Below, in pieces: positions 6,912-8,175 of a DNA stretch of 8,175 nt. Positions within the stretch are counted from its first letter, which is position 1, and every line of letters begins with the position of its first letter. The position numbers and the translations under genes are program-made. Below the pieces are notes generated by a model. That model saw only the letters and a program-made list of their open reading frames with translations. It was not told the origin of the DNA and searched no databases. Source of the DNA: CAYOHY01 sp964403885 (GTDB taxonomy: Bacteria; Actinomycetota; Coriobacteriia; Anaerosomatales; PHET01); assembly GCA_964403885.1 (NCBI GenBank), contig CAYOHY010000071.1, positions 1 through 8,175 on the forward strand, given 5' to 3'.

Positions 6912-7481
6912 ATGGCAGACAACACAATCGGTATGAAGCTCACCACTCTGCGCGAGTCGATGGGCCTGAGCGTGGACGAGCTCGCAGAGCGTTGCGCCTG
7001 TGACGCGTCGACCATCGAGAAGCTTGAGGCCGGCGAGGTTGCGGCTTCGCTCGCACCGCTCATCAAGATCACGCGCGCACTGGGTGTGAGGCTGGGCACG
7101 CTCGTCGACGACGACACCTTCGTGGGTCCTGTCGTCACGCGCGGCGGCGAGGCCTCCTCGGTGGAGCGGGTCAAGGACCTCGCCACCGGCACCGGCACCG
7201 GCACGCTCGACTTCTTCTCGCTCGCCGAGGGCAAGACCGGGCGCCACATGGAGCCGTTCATGATCACCGTGAACCCGTCGACCGACCGCCAGCTCTCGAG
7301 CCACGAGGGCGAGGAGTTCATCTACGTGCTCGATGGCACCGTCGAGATCGAGTACGGCAAGGAGACCTTCACGCTGGGCGCAGGCGACTCGATCTACTAC
7401 GACTCGATCGTGCCCCACCAGCTTCGCGGCGGCTCGCCGAGCCCTGCGCGCATCCTCGCCGTCGTCTACGCGCCGTTCTAA
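6912..7481 (+). CDS. XRE-family transcriptional regulator with C-terminal cupin domain
   Basis: The 189-aa protein has an N-terminal Cro/C1-type helix-turn-helix (about 8-65; 'LRESMGLSVDELAERC', then 'ASTIEKLEAGE') and a C-terminal cupin_2 domain (about 113-187). The linker contains a GTGTGT run (92-97) encoded by a GGCACC microrepeat. The cupin shows H131, the HEGEEFIYVLDG block (131-142), AGDSIYY (157-163) and H169; H131, E135 and H169 are the likely metal/ligand-pocket positions. In this architecture the cupin senses a small molecule and the HTH binds DNA; the effector cannot be read from sequence. The start ATG 6912 has AGGGGGA at 6902-6908, a tight 3-nt spacing. A near-copy GGGGACCA sits at 6895-6902. 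The stop TAA (7479-7481) merges with the SD of the next gene. Co-transcription with an acyl-CoA synthetase suggests it regulates fatty- or organic-acid activation, perhaps including its own operon (inference). Confidence 0.92.
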   Translation: MADNTIGMKLTTLRESMGLSVDELAERCACDASTIEKLEAGEVAASLAPLIKITRALGVRLGTLVDDDTFVGPVVTRGGEASSVERVKDLATGTGTGTLDFFSLAEGKTGRHMEPFMITVNPSTDRQLSSHEGEEFIYVLDGTVEIEYGKETFTLGAGDSIYYDSIVPHQLRGGSPSPARILAVVYAPF

Positions 7482-7490
7482 GGGGTCGCG

Positions 7491-8175
7491 ATGCAGCTGC
7501 ATACCGACCTCACCATCGGCCAGTACTTCGAGAAGGTGGCCTCGGCCCAGCCGGACCACGACTTCATCGTGTACCCGGACCGCGACCTGCGCTGGACCTA
7601 CCGCCAGTTCGACCAGCGCGTTGATCAGCTCGCCAAGGGGTTGCTCGCCATCGGCATCGGCAAGGGCGATCACGTGGGCATCTGGGCGCGCAACGTGCCC
7701 GACTGGCTCACGTTCATGTTCGCCACCGCCAAGATCGGCGCCGTGCTCGTCACGGTGAACCCGGTCTACAAGGCGCACGAGCTCGCCTACGTCATCGAGC
7801 AGTCCGACATGAAGGCGCTCGTCATCATCGACGCGTTTCGCGATGTCGACTACGTGCAGATCGTGCGCGACCTCATCCCCGAGGCCGCCACGCAGGAGCG
7901 CGGTCACCTCAAGACCGACAAGTTCCCCAAGCTCACCTCGCTCATCTACATGGGCCCCGAGAAGCACCGCGGGTTCTACAACGTGCCCGAGCTGCTCGTC
8001 TTGGGCGAGCACATGCCCGATGAGCCGCTGCGTGAGCTCACCGCGTCGCTGCACGCCGATGACACCATCAACATGCAGTACACCTCGGGCACGACGGGCT
8101 TCCCCAAGGGCGTCATGCTCACGAGCCGCAACATCCTGAACAACGGCTTCTACATCGGCGAGCGCCAGAAGTTCA
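7491..8175 (+). CDS. AMP-binding acyl-CoA synthetase (ACSF2/FadD-like), 3'-truncated by window
   Basis: The first 228 residues of an adenylate-forming enzyme are visible; the frame runs off the right edge. ATG 7491 follows AGGGG (7481-7485) at 5-nt spacing, and this SD overlaps the regulator's stop codon, so translation is probably coupled. The N-terminal region has the family's WTYRQFDQRVDQLAKGL (35-51), the GDHVGIWARN-VPDW stretch (about 59-72) and AKIGAVLVTVNPVY (80-93). The phosphate-binding A3 motif, YTSGTTGFPKG, is complete at 197-207. Complete members are about 540-560 residues, so roughly 60% is missing, including the hinge and catalytic Lys region. The family activates a carboxylic acid with ATP to an acyl-AMP and then forms the acyl-CoA in the cytoplasm. 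The sequence style, including the insert around 'GPEKHRGFYNVPELL', resembles the medium/long-chain ACSF2-like group of anaerobic bacteria. The exact substrate cannot be told from this part. Confidence 0.93.
   Translation, partial: MQLHTDLTIGQYFEKVASAQPDHDFIVYPDRDLRWTYRQFDQRVDQLAKGLLAIGIGKGDHVGIWARNVPDWLTFMFATAKIGAVLVTVNPVYKAHELAYVIEQSDMKALVIIDAFRDVDYVQIVRDLIPEAATQERGHLKTDKFPKLTSLIYMGPEKHRGFYNVPELLVLGEHMPDEPLRELTASLHADDTINMQYTSGTTGFPKGVMLTSRNILNNGFYIGERQKF

Noticed and set aside
7180..7206. GGCACC microrepeat as a phase-variation tract
   Set aside because: Only about three perfect six-base units, all in frame in a flexible linker; changes would add or remove Gly-Thr without altering the frame.
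6669..8054. A 461-codon open frame on the minus strand
   Set aside because: It lies antisense to three well-supported genes. It is Arg/His/Val/Asp-rich with no domain and arises from stop-poor high-GC DNA.
1..8175. CRISPR array, tRNA/rRNA, insertion sequence or attachment site
   Set aside because: No regularly spaced short repeats, no tRNA cloverleaf or rRNA sequence, no transposase or integrase frame and no terminal inverted repeats were seen on either strand.

Overview
The window is a compact, very GC-rich bacterial segment. It has five protein-coding genes plus one small acidic ORF, and no gap over 300 bases. The base composition, the Ig-like repeat protein ending in cell-wall-binding-2 repeats, and an ACSF2-type acyl-CoA synthetase behind an XRE-cupin regulator together suggest an anaerobic Actinomycetota of the Coriobacteriia type. 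That placement is inferred from gene content and style; no rRNA or other marker gene is present.

Layout: (1) From the left edge to 3143, plus strand, runs the C-terminal ~1046 residues of a large surface protein. It has alternating Ig-like modules, one fibronectin type III domain and three degenerate cell-wall-binding repeats. (2) A GC-rich hairpin at 3155-3195 sits in the convergent junction. (3) On the minus strand, 4465-3188 encodes a membrane-anchored CapA-family protein. It is preceded by a promoter-like -10, a strong Shine-Dalgarno and an 18-codon leader ORF whose TGA overlaps the CapA GTG. (4) On the minus strand, 6453-4606 encodes a polytopic O-antigen ligase/polymerase-like protein with a long soluble C-terminal tail. 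(5) A divergent intergenic region spans 6454-6655. (6) On the plus strand, three tightly packed genes follow: a 76-aa acidic protein of unknown family (6656-6886), an XRE-cupin regulator (6912-7481), and an AMP-binding acyl-CoA synthetase cut by the right edge (7491 onward).

The left and middle parts (items 1, 3, 4) share a cell-envelope theme: a wall-bound adhesin-like protein, a CapA protein and a glycan polymerase/ligase. The right part is a probable operon in which an XRE-cupin regulator precedes the acyl-CoA synthetase it may control. I did not find a clearly new multi-gene system. The items most worth checking are the leader ORF coupled to CapA, the unrecognised small acidic protein at the head of the regulator/ligase operon, and the O-antigen-ligase-like protein with its C-terminal extension.
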